Shown: piece by piece, positions 26,672-35,526 of the stretch
Layout of the letters: the number at the start of each line of letters is the position of its first letter
Numbering within the stretch: position 1 is the stretch's first letter
NCBI RefSeq assembly: GCF_000145275.1
Contig: NC_014393.1
Span: 62,001 to 126,000 of the forward strand
Reading direction: 5' to 3'
Length of the DNA: 64,000 nucleotides
DNA from: Clostridium cellulovorans 743B
Lineage (GTDB): Bacteria > Bacillota > Clostridia > Clostridiales > Clostridiaceae
The notes under the pieces: model-generated
What the model saw: the letters and a program-made list of their open reading frames with translations, nothing else
What the model was told of the DNA's origin: nothing
Databases searched by the model: none
Made by a program: the position numbers and the translations under genes

Positions 26672-26724
26672 AAAAAAAAGATACCTTAAGATACTATTGG
26701 ATAGTATTTTAAGGTATCTTTTTA
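26672..26724 (+). terminator. Intrinsic terminator after SRP RNA
   Basis: AAAAAGATACCTTAA pairs with TTAAGGTATCTTTTT, and the inner ATACTAT/ATAGTAT extends the stem. Confidence 0.9.
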
Positions 26725-26932
26725 AGTAAAGGTAAAGTATTCAAATATAAATGAGTGATTATCACATATTTTTGCGAGATATAAATTGCAGGAGTATGTG
26801 TTTTTTATTTAAAAGTTAATAGATAACATTTGTTTTTAAATTAGCTTATTTTCTTGGGATAAAATTCTATCTTTTAGGATAAGTTTTGTTATATAATGAG
26901 CATGTAATAAAAAACACTAAGAGGTGAATTTT

Positions 26933-28552
26933 ATGGCCTACAAAGCGTTATATAGGGAATGGAGACCGAGGAACTTTGGTGAAGTGGTAGGCCAAAGTCA
27001 GGTGACTGTAACCTTAAAAAATCAAGTTAAGAATAATAGAATAGCCCATGCATATCTTTTATGTGGTACCAGGGGTACAGGAAAAACATCTACAGCAAAA
27101 ATATTATCAAAGGCTGTAAATTGTTTGAATCCTATAGATGGGGAGCCATGTAATGAATGCGAAATGTGCAAAAAAATAAATGAAGGCATTGCTATAGACG
27201 TTACAGAAATGGATGCGGCATCTCACAATGGTGTTGATGACATAAGAAATATAATTGAGGATGTCCAATACCCTCCACAAGAAGCTAAATTTAAGGTTTA
27301 TATAATAGATGAGGTTCATATGCTCACTATGGGAGCTGTTAATGCTTTCTTAAAGACTTTAGAAGAACCTCCTAAAAGAGTATTGTTTATTTTGGCGACC
27401 ACAGATCCTCAAAAGCTACCTATTACAATCTTATCTAGATGTCAAAGGTATGACTTTAAGAGAATAAGAAATGTTGACATACAAGCAAGGTTAAGGTCAA
27501 TAGTTGATAATAAGAATATAGAGGCTGACGATTTAGCATTGAGTTTTATAGCAAGGATTTGTGATGGCGCATTAAGAGATGCTGTAAGTATATTAGATCA
27601 ATCTATTGCTATGGGTAATGGGGTAGTTAATTATGATGATGTTATAAACATTCTAGGTATTGTTACCAACGAACATCTTTTAAGATTAACAGAATGTATT
27701 ATTGAAAAAGACATTGGCAAGGCTATACATGTGGTTGATGATGTAATATATAGCGGCAAGGATGTAAACCTATTTGTTAAAGAATTAGTTACGCATATGA
27801 GAAATCTTCTGATGGTAAAGGTTACAGAGAACCCTGAAGAAGTGTTAGATATGTCTATGGAGAATATTGCTCACGTAAAGGAACAATCTTCTAAGATTAG
27901 AGTAGAAGAGATTATGAGACATATAAATATTCTTCAAGAATCAGAAGAGCAGATGAAATGGAGTAAGCAGTCGAGAATATACTTAGAACTTGCAATAATA
28001 AAGATGTGTAAAATCGAGTATGATACTTCAAAAGAAATGTTGTTATCGAGAATTAACAAAATTGAAGAAATGATACAGAGTGGAGATATTTCTTTGGAAA
28101 TAAAACCAAAGGAAGAGCAACAAAAGCCTATTATTAAACCAAGGGCTGCAAGTGTCCCAAAGGTACAAGAAATATCACATACTGATGAGGAAAATTCAGC
28201 GTTAAGTAGTGATATAAGTCTTGAATATGTAAAAAAACACTGGCAAGATATTTTAGAAACTTTAAAGCAAAAACGACTTATGAGTATATATGCTTATTTA
28301 AAGCCGGGAGAACCTGTTGAGTGTGTTAATGGCGTTTTAAAAGTTAAGTTTGGCGAAAAATATGGATTCTCTAAAGTCAACTTAGAAAAAAGTGAGAATG
28401 GGAAAAAGGTTGAGGAGATATTTTATCAGGTACTAAAAGGAAAAATTAGAATAGTATATATAGTAGAGCAAAATGATAATAGATACTCTGAATCACCTGA
28501 AAAAATTTTAAGGGATTCTTTGGGTGTTGACATCGAGGTTATTGATGAATAG
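26933..28552 (+). CDS. dnaX: DNA polymerase III subunit gamma/tau
   Basis: Clamp-loader ATPase of 539 residues. It begins MAYKALYREWRP, the usual DnaX start. Walker A is GTRGTGKT (about 45-52), the zinc module uses Cys64, 73, 76 and 79, the Walker B is YIIDEVHML, and SRCQRYDF is the arginine-finger region. The gamma core ends near residue 360; a tau-like C-terminal part of about 170 residues follows a poorly conserved linker. AGAGGTG is 7 nt before the ATG at 26933, and the in-frame GTG at 26924 overlaps it. It heads the conserved dnaX-ybaB-recR row. Confidence 0.96.
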   Translation: MAYKALYREWRPRNFGEVVGQSQVTVTLKNQVKNNRIAHAYLLCGTRGTGKTSTAKILSKAVNCLNPIDGEPCNECEMCKKINEGIAIDVTEMDAASHNGVDDIRNIIEDVQYPPQEAKFKVYIIDEVHMLTMGAVNAFLKTLEEPPKRVLFILATTDPQKLPITILSRCQRYDFKRIRNVDIQARLRSIVDNKNIEADDLALSFIARICDGALRDAVSILDQSIAMGNGVVNYDDVINILGIVTNEHLLRLTECIIEKDIGKAIHVVDDVIYSGKDVNLFVKELVTHMRNLLMVKVTENPEEVLDMSMENIAHVKEQSSKIRVEEIMRHINILQESEEQMKWSKQSRIYLELAIIKMCKIEYDTSKEMLLSRINKIEEMIQSGDISLEIKPKEEQQKPIIKPRAASVPKVQEISHTDEENSALSSDISLEYVKKHWQDILETLKQKRLMSIYAYLKPGEPVECVNGVLKVKFGEKYGFSKVNLEKSENGKKVEEIFYQVLKGKIRIVYIVEQNDNRYSESPEKILRDSLGVDIEVIDE

Positions 28553-28608
28553 ATACTCCAATGATACAATATTAAATATGTATATAATATTTAAGGAGGA
28601 TTTTTATA

Positions 28609-28953
28609 ATGGCTAGAGGTTTTGGTGGTGGCGGCTTCGGCGGCGGAAATATGAACAACTTATTAAAGCAGGCTCAGAAGATGCAACAACAAATGGAGGA
28701 TATGAAAAAAGATATCGAAAATAAGCACTTTTCTGCTTCAGTAGGTGGAGGAGTTGTTACTGCAGTAGTAACTGGTAAAAAAGATATCGTAAGTTTAAAA
28801 TTAAATGAAGAGGTTGTAGACCCAGACGATATAGAAACTTTAGAAGACTTAATCGTTAGTGCTTTATCAGAAGCAATGAAAAAAGCTGATGAAGAAACAA
28901 GCAAAGAATTTGGTAAAATTACTGGAGGAATGAACATTCCTGGAATGTTCTAA
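28609..28953 (+). CDS. ybaB: YbaB/EbfC nucleoid-associated protein
   Basis: Small DNA-binding protein of 114 residues, a dimer that binds DNA without strong sequence preference. It has the typical start (a Gly/Phe-rich tail, then MNNLLKQAQKMQQQME) and the conserved VGGGVVTAVVTGKKDIVSLKL and DPDDIETLEDLIVSA. AAGGAGGA precedes the ATG. It sits between dnaX and recR as in most bacteria, 12 nt before recR. Confidence 0.95.
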   Translation: MARGFGGGGFGGGNMNNLLKQAQKMQQQMEDMKKDIENKHFSASVGGGVVTAVVTGKKDIVSLKLNEEVVDPDDIETLEDLIVSALSEAMKKADEETSKEFGKITGGMNIPGMF

Positions 28954-28965
28954 GAGGTGAACTAA

Positions 28966-29562
28966 TTGGAATTTTATCCTGTTGCCATAGAAAAGTTAAT
29001 AGAAGAGTTTGCAAAGTTACCTGGCATAGGATATAAAACTGCACAGAGATTAACATTGCACGTATTAAACTTGCCAAAGGAAGAGGTTAGTGAATTTGCT
29101 GAAGCCTTAGTTAAAGCAAGAGGGACTATAAAGTATTGTTCTATTTGTGGGAATTATACAGATACAGATCCTTGTTCAATTTGTTCAAACCCAAATAGAG
29201 AGAATAGTATTATTTGTGTAGTAGAAGAGCCAAAGGATATAATGGCAGTTGAAAAAGTTCGAGATTTTAATGGAACTTATCATGTTCTTCATGGCACTAT
29301 ATCTCCAATGGCTGGCAGAGGACCTAATGACATAAATCTTAAGCAGCTTGTATCACGAATGAAGGATAACATAAAGGAAATAATCGTAGCTACTAATGCC
29401 AATGTTGAAGGTGAAGCTACTGCTATGTATATATCCAAAATACTAAAGCCTTTTGATGTTAAGGTAACTAGAATAGCGCATGGTCTTCCTATGGGTGGAG
29501 ATTTAGAATATGCTGATGAAATAACATTAGCTAAAGCGTTAGAAGGAAGAAAAGAAATCTAA
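28966..29562 (+). CDS. recR: Recombination protein RecR
   Basis: Ring-forming partner of RecO and RecF in daughter-strand gap repair; 198 residues, full length. Visible are the helix-hairpin-helix LPGIGYKTAQRL (about 18-30), the zinc finger with Cys58, 61, 70 and 73, and the Toprim domain (about 81-175) with VVEEPKDIMAVE and NANVEGEATAMYI. The start is a TTG 9 nt after AGAGGTGAA; no ATG is available near the expected N-terminus. Confidence 0.96.
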   Translation: MEFYPVAIEKLIEEFAKLPGIGYKTAQRLTLHVLNLPKEEVSEFAEALVKARGTIKYCSICGNYTDTDPCSICSNPNRENSIICVVEEPKDIMAVEKVRDFNGTYHVLHGTISPMAGRGPNDINLKQLVSRMKDNIKEIIVATNANVEGEATAMYISKILKPFDVKVTRIAHGLPMGGDLEYADEITLAKALEGRKEI

Positions 29563-29596
29563 AGAAATAACGCTAAAATATTTATTTAGAGTATTT

Positions 29597-29645
29597 ATCC
29601 ATTTAGTGTATAGAAATATAGACTGAATGGATATTTTATTTTTGT
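29597..29645 (+). terminator. Intrinsic terminator after recR
   Basis: ATCCATTTAGT (29597-29607) pairs with ACTGAATGGAT (29622-29632) with one T-G pair, followed by ATTTTATTTTTG. Confidence 0.75.
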
Positions 29646-29692
29646 AATAATTTATGTTTATGATAATTATATTATAGGAAGGGGTGAGTTGC

Positions 29693-29959
29693 ATGATAGA
29701 GACTATTATTATGGCGGTTATAGTTATAACAATTCTTTATATAATAATTAAAATATTAGCGAAGCCTATAAAGTTGTTTTTCAAGCTAGCTTTAAACAGC
29801 CTTGTGGGGATTATCGTATTAAATCTTTATAATCATTTTTTAGCAACAACATTTAATTTTCCAATACCAGTGAATACAGTAACTGCATTGATTGTTGGTT
29901 TTTTAGGTATACCAGGTTTTATATTAGTAGTATTTCTTCAGTTTTTCGTTGGTTTATAA
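29693..29959 (+). CDS. bofA: Pro-sigmaK-processing inhibitor BofA-like protein
   Basis: An 88-residue membrane protein with two to three hydrophobic segments, close to B. subtilis BofA (87 residues) in size and in the ending TALIVGFLGIPGFILVVFLQ. In bacilli BofA holds the SpoIVFB protease inactive in the mother cell; many clostridia keep it downstream of recR. Its presence implies a spore former. GGAAGGGG is about 8 nt before the ATG at 29693; the in-frame GTG at 29684 overlaps the ribosome-binding site. Confidence 0.88.
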   Translation: MIETIIMAVIVITILYIIIKILAKPIKLFFKLALNSLVGIIVLNLYNHFLATTFNFPIPVNTVTALIVGFLGIPGFILVVFLQFFVGL

Positions 29960-29991
29960 GAGATTTATATTATTAGGGTTGGGGAGATAAA

Positions 29992-30198
29992 ATGGAATTA
30001 TTAGCAGGCATATTCTTGGTAATTATAGGATTTAAGATGTTAATAAAACCTAAAGGTATTTGGAGAATCTCAGAGTCTTGGAAGAATAAGCGGAATGTTG
30101 AACCTACGATTTTATATATAAGAGCTTTGCAGATACTTGGTTGTATTTTAGTTGTACTTGGAGTTACTGAAATTATAGATTTTATTGAGGGGATATAA
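29992..30198 (+). CDS. Small two-segment membrane protein, unknown function
   Basis: 68 residues: a hydrophobic segment at about 2-18, a basic middle (KPKGIWRISESWKNKRN) and a second hydrophobic segment at about 43-65. I do not recognise a functional family; small proteins of this layout are common in clostridia. GGGGAG precedes the ATG, and the gene follows bofA by 32 nt, so it is probably in the same transcript. A positive-inside reading places the loop in the cytoplasm. Confidence 0.7.
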   Translation: MELLAGIFLVIIGFKMLIKPKGIWRISESWKNKRNVEPTILYIRALQILGCILVVLGVTEIIDFIEGI

Positions 30199-30760
30199 CT
30201 CTAATAAATGGTTATGAAATTAGTTTTTATAGAGCTATAAGTTCTTAAGTTGAAGAGGGATGTTTTTAAGATATATCAACGGGTTAGAAATAAATTAAAG
30301 ATAACACTTCTATCATTCTGTGTAAGAAGTTACTCTAATCACATATTAATCTTAGAGTCTTAAGGACTCAATTTATATTACGATATTCACAGCACTAATT
30401 TATATCTTAATAAACGGAGTGGGTGAATTAACTTTATTAGTAGTTGCATTATCAAGGTTTGTTATAATAAAAATGGCACCATTTAATATTAATTTCCCAG
30501 TGAAGCAAATACTTTATTATAGTTGAAGCCATAGTAAAGTATTTGCTTCATTTAATTTTTAATGGAATTAAGCAGTATTAAGTTTTTCATGGAATATAGT
30601 CATTAGTCCTCATAAAAATTATGATAGAAGTCATTTTATGAAATAACCATATTATCAGGTAAAGACTATATTGAGGTGCTTTTGTCTTACATTATACAAA
30701 ATATGTAGATATATTAAAGGAAAATAAAAAAGGTATTTACTGTGACAGATAATGATGTTA
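30199..30760. other. Intergenic region with a strong terminator-like hairpin
   Basis: No ORF with a ribosome-binding site is seen. A perfect 15-bp stem, GAAGCAAATACTTTA (30502-30516) with TAAAGTATTTGCTTC (30535-30549), is followed by ATTTAATTTTT and is a good terminator. It is 300 nt from the last stop codon. A weak promoter-like TATAAT lies just before it (near 30464), so a very short RNA is conceivable. Confidence 0.5.
30502..30560 (+). terminator. Intrinsic terminator upstream of GntR operon
   Basis: Perfect 15-bp stem with an 18-nt loop and T-rich tail; it insulates the GntR-ABC operon from upstream transcription. Confidence 0.8.
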
Positions 30761-30763
30761 TAG

Positions 30764-30793
30764 TATAAGTGTACTACAAGACATAGTACACTT
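30764..30793 (+). promoter_or_regulatory. Operator of the GntR-ABC operon
   Basis: AAGTGTACTA (30767-30776) and TAGTACACTT (30784-30793) are a perfect 10-bp inverted repeat with a 7-nt spacer. It overlaps the probable -10 (TATAAG at 30764) of a promoter with GTGACA at 30742, placed to block transcription. YtrA-type GntR proteins bind such sites upstream of their own operons, so self-repression is the natural reading. Confidence 0.7.
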
Positions 30794-30820
30794 AATACAC
30801 CTAAATAGGAGGTGGAATTT

Positions 30821-31204
30821 TTGATAAACATTGACCCACGAAGTAGTACACCTATATATCAGCAGATAATAGATGGAATCAAGGAGAATATTCTTAAAGG
30901 AATTGTGGAGCCTGGAGATAAATTGCCATCAGTTAGAGAGTTGTCTGCTATAATAACGACTAATCCAAATACAATAAGTAAAGCATATTCAGAACTGGAA
31001 AGAGAGAAGGTTATTGAAACTATAAGAGGAAGAGGTACGTTCGTATCTCGTGAGTATAAACCTAAAATTCAGGAGGATAAAGTTATAATGCTTAAGGAAG
31101 CGATAAAGAAGATTGTGTTGGAAGCGCAGTATATGGGCATTACAAAGGAAGAACTTGAGAAAATGTTAGAAGAATTCTATGAGGAGTTAAAGAAGAAGGA
31201 ATAA
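30821..31204 (+). CDS. GntR-family repressor, YtrA subfamily
   Basis: A 127-residue regulator: winged helix at about 1-75 (PIYQQIIDGIKENILKG, LPSVRELSA, NPNTISKAYSELE, GRGTFVS), followed by only about 45 residues of helical tail, the short form that marks the YtrA subfamily. It heads an operon of two ABC pairs and should repress it through the inverted repeat at 30767. The start is a TTG 8 nt after AGGAGG; the in-frame GTG at 30812 overlaps the ribosome-binding site. YtrA-type operons commonly answer to cell-wall-active antibiotics, which is family knowledge, not visible here. Confidence 0.9.
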   Translation: MINIDPRSSTPIYQQIIDGIKENILKGIVEPGDKLPSVRELSAIITTNPNTISKAYSELEREKVIETIRGRGTFVSREYKPKIQEDKVIMLKEAIKKIVLEAQYMGITKEELEKMLEEFYEELKKKE

Positions 31205-31224
31205 TTAAGTATGGTGGTGATTTT

Positions 31225-32118
31225 ATGATATCCATTAATGGAGTGAGTAAAGCTTTTGAAGATAAAGAAGTTTTAAAAAATGTAAGCTTAAAGGTGGAAA
31301 GAGGAAGTATATTCGGCTTAATTGGACCTAATGGTGCTGGTAAGAGTACATTAATTAGAGGGTTAACGGGTATCTATTGTATGGATAAAGGTACGATTGA
31401 GATAGATGGACAAAAGGTTTTTGATAATGCAGAGGTAAAAGAAAAAATCGGATATGTTGCGGACGTAAATGACTACTTTGATATGCAAAAGGTAAAACAA
31501 GCATTAAAGTTTTATACAATAGCACATAAAAATTTTGATTTAGAAAAATTCCACAGAATAAATGCTTTTTTTAAGATTCCATTGAATCGTAGAGTTTCTA
31601 AGTTATCAAAGGGAATGAAGACAAGGCTTGCTATTATGCTAAATGTATGTATGAAGCCAGAAGTACTAGTTTTAGATGAACCTACATCAGGGTTAGATCC
31701 TATAGTGAAGAGGAGTGTTATGAACTTATTGATAGATGAAGTTGCTGAAAATGGTACTACTATATTCATATCATCCCACAATCTTGGAGATTTGGAACGA
31801 ATTTGTGATAGTGTGGCAATTATTAATGAAGGTGAGATAAAATACACTAACTCTATTGAAAATATGAAACAATCAATAAAGAAGCTTCAAGTTGTATTTA
31901 AAGAGGAAGCACCAAAGGATATCCGTACATGGTCCGAAGTATGTTCTGTAAGCAATATTGGAAAGGTATATCATATAGTTACTAAGGAATATAATGAAGA
32001 ATTTTTAACTAGGCTTAGGAGCTATGGTTTGTTAATTGAAGAGGAGATAGATATGAATTTAGAGGATATGTTCATCTACTCTGTTGGAGGTGAAGAGATA
32101 TATGGGGAAATTTTTTAG
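31225..32118 (+). CDS. ABC transporter ATP-binding protein (YtrB-like)
   Basis: Cytoplasmic ATPase of 297 residues. Walker A is GPNGAGKST, the signature is LSKGMKTRL in place of LSGGQ (common in this group), Walker B is VLVLDEPTSGLDP and the switch His is in SSHNLGDLERI. A C-terminal extension of about 80 residues follows the core. It should power the membrane protein coded next, whose start lies inside this gene (17-nt overlap), implying translational coupling. Confidence 0.88.
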   Translation: MISINGVSKAFEDKEVLKNVSLKVERGSIFGLIGPNGAGKSTLIRGLTGIYCMDKGTIEIDGQKVFDNAEVKEKIGYVADVNDYFDMQKVKQALKFYTIAHKNFDLEKFHRINAFFKIPLNRRVSKLSKGMKTRLAIMLNVCMKPEVLVLDEPTSGLDPIVKRSVMNLLIDEVAENGTTIFISSHNLGDLERICDSVAIINEGEIKYTNSIENMKQSIKKLQVVFKEEAPKDIRTWSEVCSVSNIGKVYHIVTKEYNEEFLTRLRSYGLLIEEEIDMNLEDMFIYSVGGEEIYGEIF

Positions 32119-33244
32119 TAAAGCTATATTTTATGAACAATGGTCAAGACTTTGGGCATTTATAATAGCTATAGTTTTTATAATAGGTATAAAACCAATT
32201 AATTTTTTAGGAAGTGTTAAAACTATAGAGAGTATTAAAAGTTTTGATGAAATACCAGCTATGATGAGTTTAGGTATTAATTTAGATTTAGCAGATTACT
32301 TTCTTTTAATAGTTATGTTAATTACTTTAGTTGCAATGTCCACAGGTAGTAATAAACAGAAAAGCCTTAGCTTCTTAAATTCAAAAAATGTTACGAGGAA
32401 ACAGATACTTGGAACACAGTTTATAGCTGTGTTAACAATTTCTATGATAGCAATAATTATCAGTACTATAGTTAGGGTAATTGTATATTTTTCGGTGAAA
32501 GAAGTATTTAATGAATACTTAAATATTTATATTTCTGATATAGTGATTTATTTTTTTACAGTATCAATAGTAACTATAAATGTATTAAGTGTTACATTTT
32601 TATATCAAGCAATATTTGGGAAAACTATAATATCAGTGCTAGCTATACCTGCTACTCTTGGATATCTGATAATTGGACCAATTATATTGTGGAGAATAAA
32701 TTATCATTTTAGATTTATTGATGCATTAGGAAATAGCATAGAAAAGGTTTTATTTAAGCTGTATGATGTTGCCACGCAACAGTATTTAAGAGGAGGGGAT
32801 TATCTGGTAAATGGTACCTGTTCCAAAAGAGATTCTATCAGTTGGATGGTTATTGTTTTTATAATTACAGTTATTTTAATTTTTATAATGTTCCTGCTAA
32901 ATCAATATTATGAAGTTCAAAATTTAGGGAATATATTCGTATTTAGCAAGGTGAAGGTTGCTACTAATTTATTGATTACTATTATGAGTGCATCATTTAT
33001 TAGTATAATCTTATATGCAATTTATTCAAAAATTCATGCTGAAGCAACAGGGGAAGCATTAAGGATAATGTTGGCACAAGATAGTTTCTCACCTGGCTTA
33101 GTAAAAAGTAGTGAAAATTTAGTAAGACATATATGCAATATAATTTCCTTTGTGGTTTCACCGTTTATATATATGTTATTAAACAAGATCGTAAATGTTA
33201 TTGATGGAGTTGAAGGTAAAAAAATAAGAAAGATTAAAATATAA
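32102..33244 (+). CDS. ABC transporter permease (YtrC/YtrD-like)
   Basis: A 380-residue membrane protein with about seven hydrophobic segments and no known catalytic motif; it resembles the permeases of YtrA-regulated exporters in position and layout. GGAGGTGAAGAG lies before the ATG at 32102; the in-frame GTG at 32084 sits upstream of that site. A long extracytoplasmic stretch near residues 305-350 precedes the last membrane segment. The transported substrate is unknown. Confidence 0.7.
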   Translation: MGKFFSKAIFYEQWSRLWAFIIAIVFIIGIKPINFLGSVKTIESIKSFDEIPAMMSLGINLDLADYFLLIVMLITLVAMSTGSNKQKSLSFLNSKNVTRKQILGTQFIAVLTISMIAIIISTIVRVIVYFSVKEVFNEYLNIYISDIVIYFFTVSIVTINVLSVTFLYQAIFGKTIISVLAIPATLGYLIIGPIILWRINYHFRFIDALGNSIEKVLFKLYDVATQQYLRGGDYLVNGTCSKRDSISWMVIVFIITVILIFIMFLLNQYYEVQNLGNIFVFSKVKVATNLLITIMSASFISIILYAIYSKIHAEATGEALRIMLAQDSFSPGLVKSSENLVRHICNIISFVVSPFIYMLLNKIVNVIDGVEGKKIRKIKI

Positions 33245-33261
33245 AAATAGGAGTTGATTTT

Positions 33262-34188
33262 GTGAATGTTTTAGAAGTAAAAGACTTGCGCAAAGGCTTT
33301 GGAAAAAGAGAAATAATAAAGGGAATTTCTTTTAATGTAAAAGAGGGAGAAATTTTTGGGTTCTTAGGTCCTAACGGAGCTGGTAAAACTACTACCATAA
33401 GAATGCTAGTTGGCCTAATAAAACCAAACAGTGGCAGCATAACTATAATGGGGCGTAATTTAAATGAAAATACTCAAGAAGCTTTAAAAAACGTGGGCGC
33501 TGTGGTCGAGAATCCAGAGTTATATAGATATCTCTCAGGAAGAGAAAATCTAATGCAAATAGCTAGAGTTAGAAATGTTTCAAAGGAAGAAGTTGAAGAC
33601 ACCATTAAGCTAGTAGGTCTAGAAAATAGAATTAATGATAAAGTAAGAAAATACTCTTTGGGTATGAAACAAAGACTTGGTCTTGCAGCAGCTCTTCTTT
33701 CCAGCCCAAAACTATTAATCTTGGATGAACCAACTAATGGTCTTGATCCAACAGGTATATTAGATTTTAGAAAAATAGTAAAACAAGCGGCTAACGAACG
33801 TAATATGGCAGTGTTTGTATCTTCACATATTTTAAGCGAGGTTCAACAGTTGTGTGATACAGTTGCATTTATTAATAATGGTGTAATTAAGTCAGTGGAA
33901 AGCATAAAAGATGGAGAGATGGAGACAGAGTTTGAAATTTTATCCCTATCAATTAATAGTAATGATGAAAAGCAAATACAACTAGTTAAAGAAGTCCTAA
34001 AAAGTAGTCCAAATATAGAAAAGATAGATGAAGAGTATGGTAAATACATAATTACTGCGAAAGTTAATACTTCTTCAAGGATATTAAAAGAATTAGTTTT
34101 GAAGGATGTTGAAGTAAAGGAGTTATTTATAAGACAAAGAGGACTAGAACAAAGATATATGGAATTAGTTGAAGGAGGTATAAGATAA
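33262..34188 (+). CDS. ABC transporter ATP-binding protein (BcrA-like)
   Basis: Second ATPase of the operon, 308 residues. Walker A GPNGAGKTT, signature YSLGMKQRLGLA, Walker B LLILDEPTNGLDPTG and SSHILSEVQQLCD are of the BcrA/bacitracin-lantibiotic immunity type. The GTG start follows AGGAGTTG. The stop overlaps the next ATG by one base (TAATG), so it is coupled to the permease downstream. Drug or peptide export is the family's usual role; the substrate is not evident. Confidence 0.9.
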   Translation: MNVLEVKDLRKGFGKREIIKGISFNVKEGEIFGFLGPNGAGKTTTIRMLVGLIKPNSGSITIMGRNLNENTQEALKNVGAVVENPELYRYLSGRENLMQIARVRNVSKEEVEDTIKLVGLENRINDKVRKYSLGMKQRLGLAAALLSSPKLLILDEPTNGLDPTGILDFRKIVKQAANERNMAVFVSSHILSEVQQLCDTVAFINNGVIKSVESIKDGEMETEFEILSLSINSNDEKQIQLVKEVLKSSPNIEKIDEEYGKYIITAKVNTSSRILKELVLKDVEVKELFIRQRGLEQRYMELVEGGIR

Positions 34189-35456
34189 TGCTAGCACTTA
34201 TTAAAAATGAGTATAGAAAGTTATTTAGAAGAACACAGACATGGGTGCTTATAGGATTATTCTTAGCTGTAATGTGTTTAGGCACTGTATTTGCATACTA
34301 TACTTATCGTATAGATCAAAGAAATCAAAAACCAGAAACTCAAAAGGCTAATATAGAACAACAAATAAGCTATTTAGAAGAGAATAAAAAACAATTTGCA
34401 AATAACGAATCAAAAGATAATCAAGTTAAAGAGGAATATGAGTCAAATATTGATAGGGAAATTGCAAATTTAAGAAATCAAATTGATTACCTAAATCAAG
34501 TTATAGAAAAAGGCGAAGAGAATATAGATTGGAAGTCTAACTTAAAAACAGAAATAGATAATCAAAAGAAAACCATAGAAGAAATGGAGAAGAATGCGGA
34601 AACAAATGAAGGTACAGAAAATTTTGTTTATTTAAATAACGATCTAAATCAACAGAAAGCAGACTTAGAAAAACTTCAATACCTATATGATAATGATATA
34701 AAGCCAATTAAAGGAAGCACTTTCGATGGTTATTCAGTAATAAATAAAATATTTACGGTTTTAGGTGGGATAATTTTAACTTTAGGAGTAATTATATTCT
34801 CAAGTGATATAGTATCAGGAGAAATGAACCCAGCAACTGTTAAGTTCTTATTGGTACAACCAACTACAAGAAGGAAAATATTATTATCGAAATTTATAAC
34901 AATAGTTACAGCAGCAATAGGATTAATAGTAGGAATCCAGATTCTCTTCTTCTTAGGTATTGGAATTACTAATGGGTTTGGGAATGGGAATTATCCAGTA
35001 ATAGTCGGAGCTAAGTTCGAAGTATTAAAGACAATACTATTATCAGATGGTTCACATCCAATTGCTATTATAGAAAACTCAATGCATATTATAAGTACTA
35101 GTCAATATTTTATACAATACATAGGCTTCGAGATACTATTTATTTTAGCTGGATCTGCTTTTGGGTTTATGTTATCTACTATATGCAAGAGTGCAACTTT
35201 ATCTACGGTAATTGGTATTATAATATCAATAGCTTCCCCAATTTTCTTCCAAGTTGTTAAAGGACTAAAAAAGTTTGTTCATTTACTATTTGTAGCATAT
35301 AATGATCCATCAATGATACTAAGTGGAATGTCAGCACAGTATTATAATAATATTCATTATAATGGTATCACTGGGATCATTGTATTAATAGTAACTGCAG
35401 TAATATGTTATATCGTATCAGATATAATTTTTACAAGAAAAGATTTTGCAGCTTAA
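34188..35456 (+). CDS. ABC-2 type permease with a large coiled-coil insertion
   Basis: A 422-residue permease. The first membrane segment (about 18-40) is followed by about 130 highly charged residues (about 45-180, rich in E, K, Q, N) predicted to form a coiled coil, then five to six membrane segments. Because the insertion lies between the first and second segments, it should be outside the cell. YVSDIIFTRKDFAA-like ending is typical of ABC-2 permeases. AAGGAGGTATAAG precedes the ATG. Its original terminator is now 1.2 kb away because an IS element has entered the gap. Confidence 0.8.
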   Translation: MLALIKNEYRKLFRRTQTWVLIGLFLAVMCLGTVFAYYTYRIDQRNQKPETQKANIEQQISYLEENKKQFANNESKDNQVKEEYESNIDREIANLRNQIDYLNQVIEKGEENIDWKSNLKTEIDNQKKTIEEMEKNAETNEGTENFVYLNNDLNQQKADLEKLQYLYDNDIKPIKGSTFDGYSVINKIFTVLGGIILTLGVIIFSSDIVSGEMNPATVKFLLVQPTTRRKILLSKFITIVTAAIGLIVGIQILFFLGIGITNGFGNGNYPVIVGAKFEVLKTILLSDGSHPIAIIENSMHIISTSQYFIQYIGFEILFILAGSAFGFMLSTICKSATLSTVIGIIISIASPIFFQVVKGLKKFVHLLFVAYNDPSMILSGMSAQYYNNIHYNGITGIIVLIVTAVICYIVSDIIFTRKDFAA

Positions 35457-35526
35457 AGTACATGTTAAGGATTTTAGTAATAAGGTTAATTATTTAAAGT
35501 TTATACTAAATATATATATAAATTTA

